Positions 1 through 7,211 of a stretch of 15,114 nucleotides of DNA are shown here, piece after piece. The DNA lies in contig JAEYWT010000405.1 in assembly GCA_023428865.1 (NCBI GenBank), positions 1 through 15,114 on the forward strand. Reading direction: 5' to 3'. The translations under genes and the position numbers were made by a program. The DNA comes from Bacteroidota bacterium (GTDB lineage Bacteria > Bacteroidota > Bacteroidia > Flavobacteriales_F > PHOS-HE28). Numbering within the stretch: position 1 is the stretch's first letter; every line of letters starts with the position of its first letter. The notes beneath the pieces were generated by a model. It did no database searches. It had not been told where the DNA came from and was given only the letters and a program-made list of their open reading frames with translations.

Positions 1-603
1 TTTCTATTGGCCACAGTGGTCATGATCACGGTGCCCATCGTGCTGCGCTATCCTGCCATGGATGCGGTGGGTACATCGTTCATGCTGGATCTTCTGGTGC
101 GGAAGATCGTGGTGCTGCGCTTCGATACCATCGGATACGGCGTGCTCATGGCTTGGCTGGTGTTCCATGTACCGCAGGTGTTCTCGCAGCGCCGCGTGGA
201 ACTTTTCGGAATGGGGGCGCTGCTGCTCGTTACTGCGATCCTGCTGCGTACCGATGATGGGCTGCTCTACAAAGGCACGCTCTTCCTAGTGCTTTCTGGC
301 TGGTCCATGGCCATGATGTTGCCCTTCATGGCGGGTTGGCACAAGGTGGGGCGTTGGGCTGTCGTGGTCAGTTTCATGAGCCGTATCTCCTACGCGCTCT
401 ATCTCGTCCACATGCCTGTGCGTTCCGTATACCTCAACCTGATGCCGGGCTTGTCCGTGGAAGTGAGCCTGCTGCTCTATGTCGGGTATTGGGCCGTCAG
501 CATTGCTCTCGCAGCCGTGGTCTATCACTACTGGGAGAAACCCTTCATGGCGATGCGCGACGGATTGTCCGCACGTATCCTCCGGCAAGATGTCGCTCCT
601 TAG
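1..603 (+). CDS. Acyltransferase-3 family membrane protein, C-terminal part (5' truncated by window)
   Basis: The frame is open from base 1, so the gene starts upstream; about 200 residues are visible. They form several hydrophobic helices and end with a pattern typical of the OafA/YrhL-type acyltransferase-3 family: SRISYALYLVHMPV, a further membrane helix, then the terminal helix closing with YHYWEKPFMAMRD. Family members move acyl groups (often acetyl) onto sugars of cell-surface polysaccharides or lipids at the inner membrane; the substrate here cannot be told. The catalytic N-terminal helices lie outside the window. The stop codon overlaps by 4 bp the stop of the convergent penicillin-binding protein gene, leaving no room for a separate terminator. 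The family call is fairly sure; the role is unknown. Confidence 0.8.
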   Translation, partial: FLLATVVMITVPIVLRYPAMDAVGTSFMLDLLVRKIVVLRFDTIGYGVLMAWLVFHVPQVFSQRRVELFGMGALLLVTAILLRTDDGLLYKGTLFLVLSGWSMAMMLPFMAGWHKVGRWAVVVSFMSRISYALYLVHMPVRSVYLNLMPGLSVEVSLLLYVGYWAVSIALAAVVYHYWEKPFMAMRDGLSARILRQDVAP

Positions 604-2864
604 TTCTGTTTGCCTTTGAACAGGCGATCGAAGATGTTCCGTCGCTCCGGACTTGCACTGTCGGCTGTGGAACGCTTGTTCGGGTTGAACACATCATTGA
701 TCAGCCGTTCGATGAAGTCGGCTTCGCGTTGTGACCGGCATTCCAGATCCGGCACATGTTCTGCCGGCCACACGAACGGTCGGATGTAGCGTTGGCGCAG
801 CTCGGGTGCCTGCTCCACCTGTTTCAGCACCTTGCCTACGATCGGCAATGCCAGGTGACCACCGGTGCCCTGCGGACTGTTGAAGTGTATAGCGTTGCTG
901 AAGGCCCCCACCCAAGTGCCGATCACCAGGCCAGGCGTATAGGCTACGAACCAAGCATCACCATAGTCTTGTGAGGTTCCTGTTTTTCCTGCGATCGCAC
1001 TGGTGATGCCGTACTTGGAACGTAGCGGCCCACCCGTGCCTTGGTCGATGGCGCGTTGCAACATCGCCGTGATGTCCGCAGCCGTGTTCTCCGAAATGGC
1101 TTGTTCTCCCTTTGGCTTCTTGGCTTTGTACAGTTCCTTGCCTTGTGCGTCGGTGATGCTGGCGATGTATTGCGGCTTTACGATCCGGCCTTGCATGGCG
1201 AAGGCACCGAAAGCGGGTACGATCTCCTTCAACGAGATATCGGTCGCCCCCAGGGACATGGCTGGCTTGTCCGCATCCTTCGTTGGCAGGCGCAGTGCAT
1301 GCATGGTCTTACGTACGGTGTCAACGCCCGCGCGGAAATAGAGATCCACCGTGGGCCGGTTCATGCTCTTCGCCAGTGCGTACCACATCGCCACCTGGCC
1401 ACCGGTGGTGTCCTTGTCGAAATTGTCCGGCGCCCAGCCATCGAATTCGGTGTACGTTTTCTTGTCGTTGTCGAGATATGTGCAAGGGTGTAGCCCGCGT
1501 TCCAGTGCCGCAGCGTAAACGACCGGCTTGATGGTACTGGCGATCGGCCTGCGTGCGGTCACCAGGTCATAAGGCAGGTAACGATGGTCGTTTCCACCCA
1601 CCCAGGCACGTACCGCACCGCTGTTGGGTTCCATCATCAGTACGGCGCCATTCAAGAGTTTGTGGTAATGCCACAAGCTGTCGCGATAGGAGAGGGTGTC
1701 CAGGCGTCGGGCTGCGTGATCATAGATCTCGCTAACGACGCGTTCGTTGCTCTTCCAACGTTTGCCTCCCCGGCGTCCCGTTTCCTTTTCCCAGCGCGCA
1801 CGGGCCTTCGCGGCTTTCAATTCCGCATCCAGCTTGGGTTGCATGGTGGCTAGGTGCTGATGTACAGCCACATGTGCCATGCGTTGTAGATCTGCGTCCA
1901 AGGTGGTGGTGATCCGCAAGCCATCCTTTTCCAGGTCGTAGGCTTTTCCTGAACGCTGCGCCAGTTCGGCCAGGATGGTGGTGGCCTCTTGCTTCACATG
2001 CTTCACGAAATAGCCGTAGAGGTCCAGTGCGGTCCCTCCAGTGTAATTCAATTCCAACGGCAATGCCTGCAGGCTGTCCACTTGGCGTTCGGTCAGGTCG
2101 CCCTGGCGCTGCATCTGTTCGAAGACCTGGTCGCGACGGCCTTTGGAGGCTTCTGGATGCAGCCGAGGATTGTATTTCGTGTTCGCCTTCAACATGCCCA
2201 CGAGCACTGCACTTTCCTGGATGTTCAACCGTTTCGCCGGCTTGCCGAAGTAGCGTTGGGCAGCGGCCTCTATGCCGAAGGTGTTCTCGCCGAAGGGCAC
2301 CGAGTTGAAGTAGAGCAGCAAGACATCCTCCTTCTTCAGCACTCGCTCCAAGCGCTGCGCCACCAAGGCCTCTTTCATCTTGTTCACTGGAACCGTGAGC
2401 AGGCCGTGACGTTCGCGCCCATAGAGGTTCTTGATGATCTGTTGCGAGATGGTGCTGCCACCGCCTCCACTTTTGTCGCGCCCTAGTAACGTGCGAAAGA
2501 ATACCCTGATGTAGCTGCGCCCATCCACGCCTTGGTGGGTGAAGAAGCGTGCGTCTTCCGTGGCCACAAGTGCTTTCACCAAGTGTTTGGGCAGATCGGC
2601 GTAACGAACATTGGTGCGATCCTCCGCGAAGAGCTTGCCGATCAGTTCGCCATCACGGTCCAATACGAGCGTAGCCTGTTCATGCTGGATCGACGTGAGT
2701 TCTTCTTCCGAAGGCAAAGCGCCGAACATGCCACTGCGCACCGCCTGCATCAACCCGAAGAAGGCGAAGAGTAGGAAGCCCAGCCCGAAGAGGATGATCT
2801 TCAGCCAGGGCAGGCCACCCTTGTTGGCGGTCTTCTTCTTCGCCGGTCTACGTTTCGCCGCCAT
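600..2864 (-). CDS. Class A penicillin-binding protein (PBP1A-like), bifunctional transglycosylase/transpeptidase
   Basis: This 754-residue protein polymerises lipid II into glycan strands and cross-links the peptides, anchored in the inner membrane and acting in the periplasm. The N-terminus is Lys/Arg-rich (1-20), followed by one membrane helix (about 20-42). The GT51 glycosyltransferase domain (about 60-240) has the catalytic Glu103 in ATEDARFF and the GGSTISQQ motif at 135-142. The transpeptidase domain (about 400-690) has the active-site STIK at 443-446 (Ser443), SMN at 500-502 and KTGT at 627-630. All catalytic motifs are intact. A basic linker of about 60 residues (340-400) sits between the two domains. 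Length is normal for the family. It lies 46 bp downstream of hflX on the same strand and is probably the last gene of that operon. Confidence 0.96.
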   Translation of the reverse strand: MAAKRRPAKKKTANKGGLPWLKIILFGLGFLLFAFFGLMQAVRSGMFGALPSEEELTSIQHEQATLVLDRDGELIGKLFAEDRTNVRYADLPKHLVKALVATEDARFFTHQGVDGRSYIRVFFRTLLGRDKSGGGGSTISQQIIKNLYGRERHGLLTVPVNKMKEALVAQRLERVLKKEDVLLLYFNSVPFGENTFGIEAAAQRYFGKPAKRLNIQESAVLVGMLKANTKYNPRLHPEASKGRRDQVFEQMQRQGDLTERQVDSLQALPLELNYTGGTALDLYGYFVKHVKQEATTILAELAQRSGKAYDLEKDGLRITTTLDADLQRMAHVAVHQHLATMQPKLDAELKAAKARARWEKETGRRGGKRWKSNERVVSEIYDHAARRLDTLSYRDSLWHYHKLLNGAVLMMEPNSGAVRAWVGGNDHRYLPYDLVTARRPIASTIKPVVYAAALERGLHPCTYLDNDKKTYTEFDGWAPDNFDKDTTGGQVAMWYALAKSMNRPTVDLYFRAGVDTVRKTMHALRLPTKDADKPAMSLGATDISLKEIVPAFGAFAMQGRIVKPQYIASITDAQGKELYKAKKPKGEQAISENTAADITAMLQRAIDQGTGGPLRSKYGITSAIAGKTGTSQDYGDAWFVAYTPGLVIGTWVGAFSNAIHFNSPQGTGGHLALPIVGKVLKQVEQAPELRQRYIRPFVWPAEHVPDLECRSQREADFIERLINDVFNPNKRSTADSASPERRNIFDRLFKGKQN

Positions 2865-2910
2865 CTGTAGCTCTAACGCGATCCTTCACCCGATCCGTTC
2901 AACACCGCTT

Positions 2911-4134
2911 TCACTCTTCTTCGTAGCTGTCCTTGAACAAGAGGTCGCTCTCGTACGGATAACGCGCCGTGTGGATCGCCTTCACCCGTTCGTACATCAA
3001 CTTTCGCAGGCCATCGATGTTGATGCGGTGGGCTGCACTGATGAAGATGACATCGTCCCCGCTCATCCGTGCCATCCAGGTCGCCTTCAACTCTTCCAAG
3101 GAGTATTGATCCACACGTTTCGGAGCAAGATCATCAGGGTCGTGGTCCGCAGGCTGGTACGCATCGATCTTGTTGAACACCACGATCACGGGTTTGTCCC
3201 CGGCACCGATCTCGTTCAGCGTCTGCCGAACGGTCTCGTATTGCTCTTCGAAGTTGTGGTGACTGATATCCACTACGTGCAGCAGAAGGTCCGCTTCACG
3301 CGTTTCGTCCAAGGTGCTTTTGAAGCTTTCGATGAGCTGTGTAGGCAGTTTGCGGATGAAGCCCACCGTATCGCTCATCAAGAAGGGTAGGTTGCCCAGC
3401 ACGATCTTGCGCACCGTGGTGTCCAGCGTGGCGAAGAGCTTGTTCTCGGCGAACACCTCGGTCTTGCTCATTAAGGTCATCAAGGTGCTCTTACCCACGT
3501 TGGTATAGCCCACCACGGCCACGCGTACCAGCTTGCCGCGGTTGCCCCGTTGCGTGGCCATCTGCCGGTCGATCTGCTTCAATTGGGCCTTCAGCAAGGC
3601 GATGCGGTCGCGGATCAAACGACGGTCGGTCTCGATCTCCTTTTCACCCGCACCACCGCGTGTGCCCGTGCCACCACGCTGCCGCTCCAAGTGTGTCCAC
3701 AATTTCGTCAGGCGCGGCAACATGTATTCGTACTGCGCCAGTTCCACCTGTGTTTTCGCGTGAGCGGTGCGTGCCCGCTGGGCGAAGATGTCCAGGATCA
3801 GACGCGGGCGGTCCAATACCGGCGTGCCCAGCTCCTTTTCCAGGTTGCGCTGTTGTGCGGCGGTGAGCTCGTCGTCGAAGATCACCGAGTCTGCGCCGTT
3901 CTCCTTCATCCACGCCTTCACTTCGGCCAGCTTGCCACTGCCGATGTAGGTGCGGCCTTCGGGTTTGTGAAGCTTCTGGGTGAACCGCTTCAACGTGGTG
4001 ATATCCGCCGTGGTGGCCAGGAACTCGAGCTCGTCGAGGTATTCCGCCACCTGAGTCGCATCCTGCTGATCGGTGATCAAGCCGATGAGCACAGCGCTCT
4101 CGGCTTTGTTCTTGCGTTCTTCTGGATCGATCAT
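2911..4134 (-). CDS. hflX: Ribosome-associated GTPase HflX
   Basis: This 407-residue GTPase of the Obg-HflX group binds the 50S subunit; in other bacteria HflX splits stalled or heat-damaged 70S ribosomes. The N-terminal HflX domain (about 15-200) contains the helical arm and a Gly/Arg-rich loop, RGGTGTRGGAGEKEIETDRR, at about 153-172, typical of the family. The G domain shows G1 GYTNVGKST (209-217), switch I LDTTVR (237-242), G3 DTVGF (255-259), G4 NKID (321-324) and G5 SAA (366-368). The C-terminal extension is short, as is usual outside the Proteobacteria. The start codon overlaps the stop of the upstream cytochrome gene (ATGA on the minus strand), suggesting translational coupling. Confidence 0.96.
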   Translation of the reverse strand: MIDPEERKNKAESAVLIGLITDQQDATQVAEYLDELEFLATTADITTLKRFTQKLHKPEGRTYIGSGKLAEVKAWMKENGADSVIFDDELTAAQQRNLEKELGTPVLDRPRLILDIFAQRARTAHAKTQVELAQYEYMLPRLTKLWTHLERQRGGTGTRGGAGEKEIETDRRLIRDRIALLKAQLKQIDRQMATQRGNRGKLVRVAVVGYTNVGKSTLMTLMSKTEVFAENKLFATLDTTVRKIVLGNLPFLMSDTVGFIRKLPTQLIESFKSTLDETREADLLLHVVDISHHNFEEQYETVRQTLNEIGAGDKPVIVVFNKIDAYQPADHDPDDLAPKRVDQYSLEELKATWMARMSGDDVIFISAAHRINIDGLRKLMYERVKAIHTARYPYESDLLFKDSYEEE

Positions 4135-4451
4135 TTCGATTTGCCGAGGGTGCGCACATGCTCCACAACGGCTTCGATCTCCTTCGCTGTGAGTACGTTC
4201 TTGTAGGGTGCCATCGCGCCTTTGCCGTTCCTTACGATGGCCTGCATCTCTTCCTTGGTAAGGGTGGAGGCGGTCAGATCCTTGGCACCGTTCATGCCCG
4301 CTTTGCCATCACGGCCATGGCACAAGGTGCAGTTCATGTTGTATACCGCTTGGCCAGGAGACTTATCCGCTTCCATGGCGTCGGTGGAGGTGCTGGCGTT
4401 GCCACAGGCGAAGACCAGCAATACGATGGCGTAGAGTACCGTACGTGTCAT
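4131..4451 (-). CDS. Small monohaem c-type cytochrome, probable lipoprotein
   Basis: The product is 106 residues when read from the ATG at 4451. A short hydrophobic signal (1-15) ends in LLVFAC, a plausible but non-ideal lipobox with Cys16, so the protein is likely a membrane-anchored periplasmic lipoprotein. A haem-binding CTLCH lies at 41-45 (CxxCH), and GAMAPY at 79-84 supplies Met80 as the probable second axial ligand. This is the usual class I cytochrome c layout, and it most likely carries electrons in the periplasm. The frame is open further upstream (to 4508), but a longer start would overlap the preceding gene and put charged residues before the signal, so 4451 is preferred. It lies 2 bp after the small membrane protein gene and overlaps hflX by 4 bp. 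Partner oxidase or reductase is not known. Confidence 0.88.
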   Translation of the reverse strand: MTRTVLYAIVLLVFACGNASTSTDAMEADKSPGQAVYNMNCTLCHGRDGKAGMNGAKDLTASTLTKEEMQAIVRNGKGAMAPYKNVLTAKEIEAVVEHVRTLGKSK

Positions 4452-4453
4452 GT

Positions 4454-4894
4454 TCAGATCCATCCGCGGCCATGGCCGAATACAGAGAACGGCCAAGGTA
4501 TGGCCCACAACATCAATGCCAGAGCGATGAGAAAGAAGAAGGCAATGCGTTTCTGCTTCACCTCTTCGTCGTTGGAACGTTTCGCGCTTACCCGCCCGAT
4601 CGTGACCAGCGCCACAGCGATGACCATGGTGCCGAGGTGTTCCATTTTCCAGAACCGCCCCATTTCACCGCTCATCTCTTTGTACACGTTGAATTTCATC
4701 AGGTACAGGATGAGACCGATGGCGAACTGCACGTGCGAGAACACCACCGCCAGGATGGACAGCGATCGCTCGTAGGTGAGGATGGGGCGTTTGGTAAGGA
4801 AGCCGCGTAGGTGTAAGATACCGGCGGTGGCTACCGTAAGCAGCACAGCATACCGAAGTAGACTGTGTATGAAGAGCAGGAACGTGTTTTCCAT
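4454..4894 (-). CDS. Small four-helix 'cytochrome B-like' membrane protein of Bacteroidota
   Basis: This 146-residue integral membrane protein has about four hydrophobic helices (roughly 5-30, 45-66, 88-102, 117-136). Histidines sit at H10 (FIHSLLRY), H54 (FSHVQFAIGLILYL) and H86 (KMEHLGTM), and the C-terminus has an IPWPF motif (132-136) followed by GRGW. I recognise this pattern from a widespread, mostly uncharacterised Bacteroidota family often labelled 'cytochrome B'. The spaced histidines could ligate haem, but that is inference. The gene is first in a tight block with a c-type cytochrome (2 bp away), hflX and a penicillin-binding protein. Placement next to a cytochrome c fits a membrane redox role. 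A good -7-like box lies 24 bp upstream of the start. Confidence 0.82.
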   Translation of the reverse strand: MENTFLLFIHSLLRYAVLLTVATAGILHLRGFLTKRPILTYERSLSILAVVFSHVQFAIGLILYLMKFNVYKEMSGEMGRFWKMEHLGTMVIAVALVTIGRVSAKRSNDEEVKQKRIAFFFLIALALMLWAIPWPFSVFGHGRGWI

Positions 4895-4917
4895 AGGAGA
4901 GCAGGATAGCGGACGGC

Positions 4918-4925
4918 CAAAAGTA
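4918..4925 (-). promoter_or_regulatory. Bacteroidota-type -7 box upstream of the membrane protein/cytochrome/hflX block
   Basis: On the minus strand this reads TACTTTTG, a perfect match to TAnnTTTG, in the 45-bp gap after trpS and 24 bp before the 4894 start. No convincing TTG element is seen 17-23 bp upstream, so the assignment rests on the -7 box and its position alone. Confidence 0.5.
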
Positions 4926-4939
4926 GCCGAGTGCCCCGA

Positions 4940-5917
4940 TCATGCCGTACCGAAACCCACTTTGCTGCGCACACGCTCCAATACGGTGGATGCCACCGCA
5001 CGGGCTTTCTCGGCTCCGATGCGCAGTTGGTGGTCCAGCTCACCTCGGTCGGCCATCAGTTCTGTGTATCGCTTGCGCTCGTTCGCGAAGCCATCCAACA
5101 GCACGGCGAGGAGTTCTTTCTTGGCATGGCCATAGCCGTACCCGCCGCGCAGGTAGTTCTCGCGCATGGTCTGTACCGCTTCCGGAGGGGCCACCAACTT
5201 GAACAGGGCGTAAACGTTGTCCTTGTCCGGGTCTTTGGGAGCCTCTAGCGGGGTGCTGTCCGTTACGATGCTCATCACCTGCTGCTTCAACTCCTTTTCC
5301 GGGGCGAAGAGCTGCACCGTGTTGTTGCGGCTCTTGCTCATCTTCTCGCCATCCGTGCCGGGCACGATCATCACCTCGTTATCCACACGGGCTTCGGGTA
5401 CTACGAAGGTCTCGCCCATGCGGTGGTTGAAGCGCTCGGCCACATCGCGTGCCATTTCCAGGTGTTGCAACTGGTCTTTTCCCACGGGCACGTAATGCGC
5501 ATCGTAGAGCAGAATGTCCGCCGCCATGAGCATGGGGTAGGTGAAGAGACCGGCGTTCACATCCTCCAAGCGATCGGCCTTGTCCTTGAAACTGTGCGCC
5601 AACGCAAGTCGGGAGTAAGGGAAGTAGCAGCTCAGATACCAGGTAAGCTCAGTCACTTCCGGTACATCGCTCTGGCGGTAGAACACCGTGCGGCGCACAT
5701 CCAGACCACAGGCCAGCCAGGTGGCAGCCACCCCGTAAGTGTTGTTGCGCAGTTGCTCGCCATCCTTGATCTGGGTGAGTGCGTGCAGGTCGGCGATGAA
5801 GAGGAAGGATTCGTTCTGCGCGTCGGTGCTCAGCGCTATGGCCGGGCGGATGGCGCCCAGCACGTTGCCCAAGTGAAGTATGCCGGTACTTTGGATGCCG
5901 GTGAGTATGCGTGCCAT
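4940..5917 (-). CDS. trpS: Tryptophanyl-tRNA synthetase
   Basis: This 325-residue class I aminoacyl-tRNA synthetase charges tRNA-Trp in the cytoplasm. The HIGH-type signature is TGILHLGN at 11-18, the KMSKS loop is at 192-196, and VGKDQLQHLE (145-154) is a typical family block. The length matches bacterial TrpS (about 325-335). The frame stays open to 6100, but the added 61 residues are Arg/Ser-rich, lack family character and run into the divergent plsC gene. The start at 5917 gives the canonical N-terminus just before the HIGH motif, and a -7-like box lies 8 bp upstream. It is divergent from plsC and is followed after 45 bp by the cytochrome/hflX block on the same strand. Confidence 0.97.
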   Translation of the reverse strand: MARILTGIQSTGILHLGNVLGAIRPAIALSTDAQNESFLFIADLHALTQIKDGEQLRNNTYGVAATWLACGLDVRRTVFYRQSDVPEVTELTWYLSCYFPYSRLALAHSFKDKADRLEDVNAGLFTYPMLMAADILLYDAHYVPVGKDQLQHLEMARDVAERFNHRMGETFVVPEARVDNEVMIVPGTDGEKMSKSRNNTVQLFAPEKELKQQVMSIVTDSTPLEAPKDPDKDNVYALFKLVAPPEAVQTMRENYLRGGYGYGHAKKELLAVLLDGFANERKRYTELMADRGELDHQLRIGAEKARAVASTVLERVRSKVGFGTA

Positions 5918-5925
5918 AAGGGCCG

Positions 5926-5933
5926 CGAAGTTA
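5926..5933 (-). promoter_or_regulatory. Probable trpS -7 promoter box
   Basis: The minus strand reads TAACTTCG, which fits TAnnTTTG with one change (T to C). It lies 8 bp before the trpS start, in the 76-bp divergent spacer, implying a very short or absent leader. No clear TTG element is visible upstream. Confidence 0.4.
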
Positions 5934-5973
5934 GCCGCGCTGCACCCATGGCGGCGGCGCGTTGCGGCAGAAG

Positions 5974-5981
5974 TACTTTCG
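5974..5981 (+). promoter_or_regulatory. Probable plsC -7 promoter box
   Basis: TACTTTCG has the same TAnnTTCG form as the trpS box and lies 12 bp before the preferred plsC start. It supports choosing the ATG at 5994 over the upstream in-frame ATG at 5880, which lies inside trpS. A TTG at 5962-5964 is too close to be the matching -33 element. Confidence 0.4.
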
Positions 5982-5993
5982 CCCTCCTTTTCC

Positions 5994-6800
5994 ATGGCCA
6001 CCGACGTACGCTCCAACGAACGCTCCCGGGTGATCCCCGGTGAGGAACGGCGTTCCCCGGTGCTCAAATGGCTCTTTCTACCGCTGCGTTGGCTGTACAA
6101 GCTCTATTTCGCGCTGGTGTTCTTCGGTTCCCTGGTGGTGCTGTACATCCCGTTCCGGATCCTACTGTTCAGGCCGCGCCGCTACCAACGCGCCTTCCGG
6201 CTGAAACGCGCTTGGGCCTTCTTCCTGCAGTATGCGTTGTTCATACCCCTGCGCTTGGATCGCCGGGCCGCACTTCCTCAGGCACCCTACATCATCTGTT
6301 GCAACCACAGCAGCTACCTGGACATCATCCAGATGTACAATGTGGTGCCGCAGTATTTCCTGTTCATGGGGAAGTACGAACTGTTGAAGTGGCCGCTCTT
6401 CAACATCTTCTTCAAAGGCATGAACATCGCTGTGAACCGGGGCAACCACATCGAAGCCGCCAAGGCTTTCCGCAAAGCCGCCGATTCGTTGGAGCGTGGT
6501 GTGAGCGTGGCCCTTTTCCCGGAAGGCACCATCCCCGCCTTCACCCCCCGCATGAAACCGTTCAAAGATGGCGCCTTCCGACTGGCCATTGAAAAACAGG
6601 TGCCCATCGTGCCCATCACCTTCGTTGATCACTGGCGTTTGTTCGGAGAGCCGCCCGAGCTGCATGGCCGCGCACGACCGGGGATCGCACGGGCCGTTCT
6701 GCACCCCGCCATTCCTACCACGGGCCTTACGTTGGATGATCTGGTAGCTTTGCGCGATCGCGTATACCGCACCATCGAAGAGCCGCTCCTGAAGCCATGA
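5994..6800 (+). CDS. plsC: 1-acyl-sn-glycerol-3-phosphate acyltransferase (PlsC family)
   Basis: This 268-residue membrane-associated enzyme likely acylates lysophosphatidic acid to phosphatidic acid in phospholipid synthesis. A hydrophobic N-terminal segment (about 25-60) anchors it. The catalytic NHSSYLD is at 104-110 (the H-x4-D motif, His105/Asp110), FPEGT is at 175-179 and VPIVPITF at 203-210. These are the ordered blocks of the family. An in-frame ATG at 5880 would add 38 residues, but they overlap trpS and carry no family signal, so 5994 is chosen. The stop overlaps the gatC start (ATGA), so translation of the two is probably coupled. The exact acyl acceptor (lysophosphatidate versus another lysolipid) cannot be proven from sequence. 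Confidence 0.9.
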   Translation: MATDVRSNERSRVIPGEERRSPVLKWLFLPLRWLYKLYFALVFFGSLVVLYIPFRILLFRPRRYQRAFRLKRAWAFFLQYALFIPLRLDRRAALPQAPYIICCNHSSYLDIIQMYNVVPQYFLFMGKYELLKWPLFNIFFKGMNIAVNRGNHIEAAKAFRKAADSLERGVSVALFPEGTIPAFTPRMKPFKDGAFRLAIEKQVPIVPITFVDHWRLFGEPPELHGRARPGIARAVLHPAIPTTGLTLDDLVALRDRVYRTIEEPLLKP

Positions 6801-7093
6801 AGATCACCGACGCTACCCTGGACCGTATCGCCGAATTGGCGCGCCTCGATGTGGGCGACCCCGCCAAGCGCGCCGAACTGCTCAACGATATGCAGCGCGT
6901 GATAGACTTCGTGGAGAAGCTCAATGAGGTGGATACCAAGGGCGTGGAGCCTCTGGTGTTCATGACCGAAGAAGTCGATGTGCTCCGCGATGATGTGGCT
7001 TCCATCGAGATCACCAAGAAGGAGGCTCTTTCCAATGCCCCGGTGAAGGACAGCGATTACTTCAAAGTGCCCCGGGTGGTGGATAAAGGCTGA
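6797..7093 (+). CDS. gatC: Asp-tRNA(Asn)/Glu-tRNA(Gln) amidotransferase subunit C
   Basis: This 98-residue protein is a normal-length GatC, the small belt subunit that stabilises the GatA-GatB complex converting Glu-tRNA(Gln) or Asp-tRNA(Asn) to the amidated forms. Family marks are MKITDATLDRIAELARL at the N-terminus, EPLVF at 51-55, LRDDV at 63-67, ALSNAP at 77-82 and FKVPRVV at 89-95. It overlaps plsC by 4 bp and is thus the second gene of a two-gene unit. gatA and gatB are not in the window, so the amidotransferase genes are dispersed. Confidence 0.94.
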   Translation: MKITDATLDRIAELARLDVGDPAKRAELLNDMQRVIDFVEKLNEVDTKGVEPLVFMTEEVDVLRDDVASIEITKKEALSNAPVKDSDYFKVPRVVDKG

Positions 7094-7160
7094 CCCCTTT
7101 CCACGATACACCTGTTGAGGAACTTTCGCGCTCGATCGTCGTAGAACGTTCGCCCCTGTG

Positions 7161-7168
7161 CATTTTCG
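7161..7168 (+). promoter_or_regulatory. Possible -7 box for the CPBP-family gene
   Basis: CATTTTCG fits TAnnTTTG with two changes. It lies 43 bp before the ATG at 7212, in the 118-bp gap after gatC. That gap also contains an 8-bp palindrome GAACGTTC (7144-7151), and the box is bracketed by a 5-bp inverted repeat (CCCTG at 7154-7158, CAGGG at 7169-7173). Weak evidence. Confidence 0.25.
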
Positions 7169-7211
7169 CAGGGCTTTCGAACCAGCCACAGAACACAATC
7201 TCCCCGTTCCG

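Noticed and set aside
2611..3390. Open frame of 259 codons on the plus strand across the hflX/PBP junction
   Set aside because: Opposite two well-supported genes; composition is that of a shadow frame.
4452..4508. Longer start for the c-type cytochrome gene
   Set aside because: Would overlap the upstream membrane-protein gene and place charged residues before the lipoprotein signal.
5918..6100. N-terminal extension of trpS to 6100
   Set aside because: The extra residues overlap plsC, are Arg/Ser-rich and precede a canonical TrpS start at 5917.
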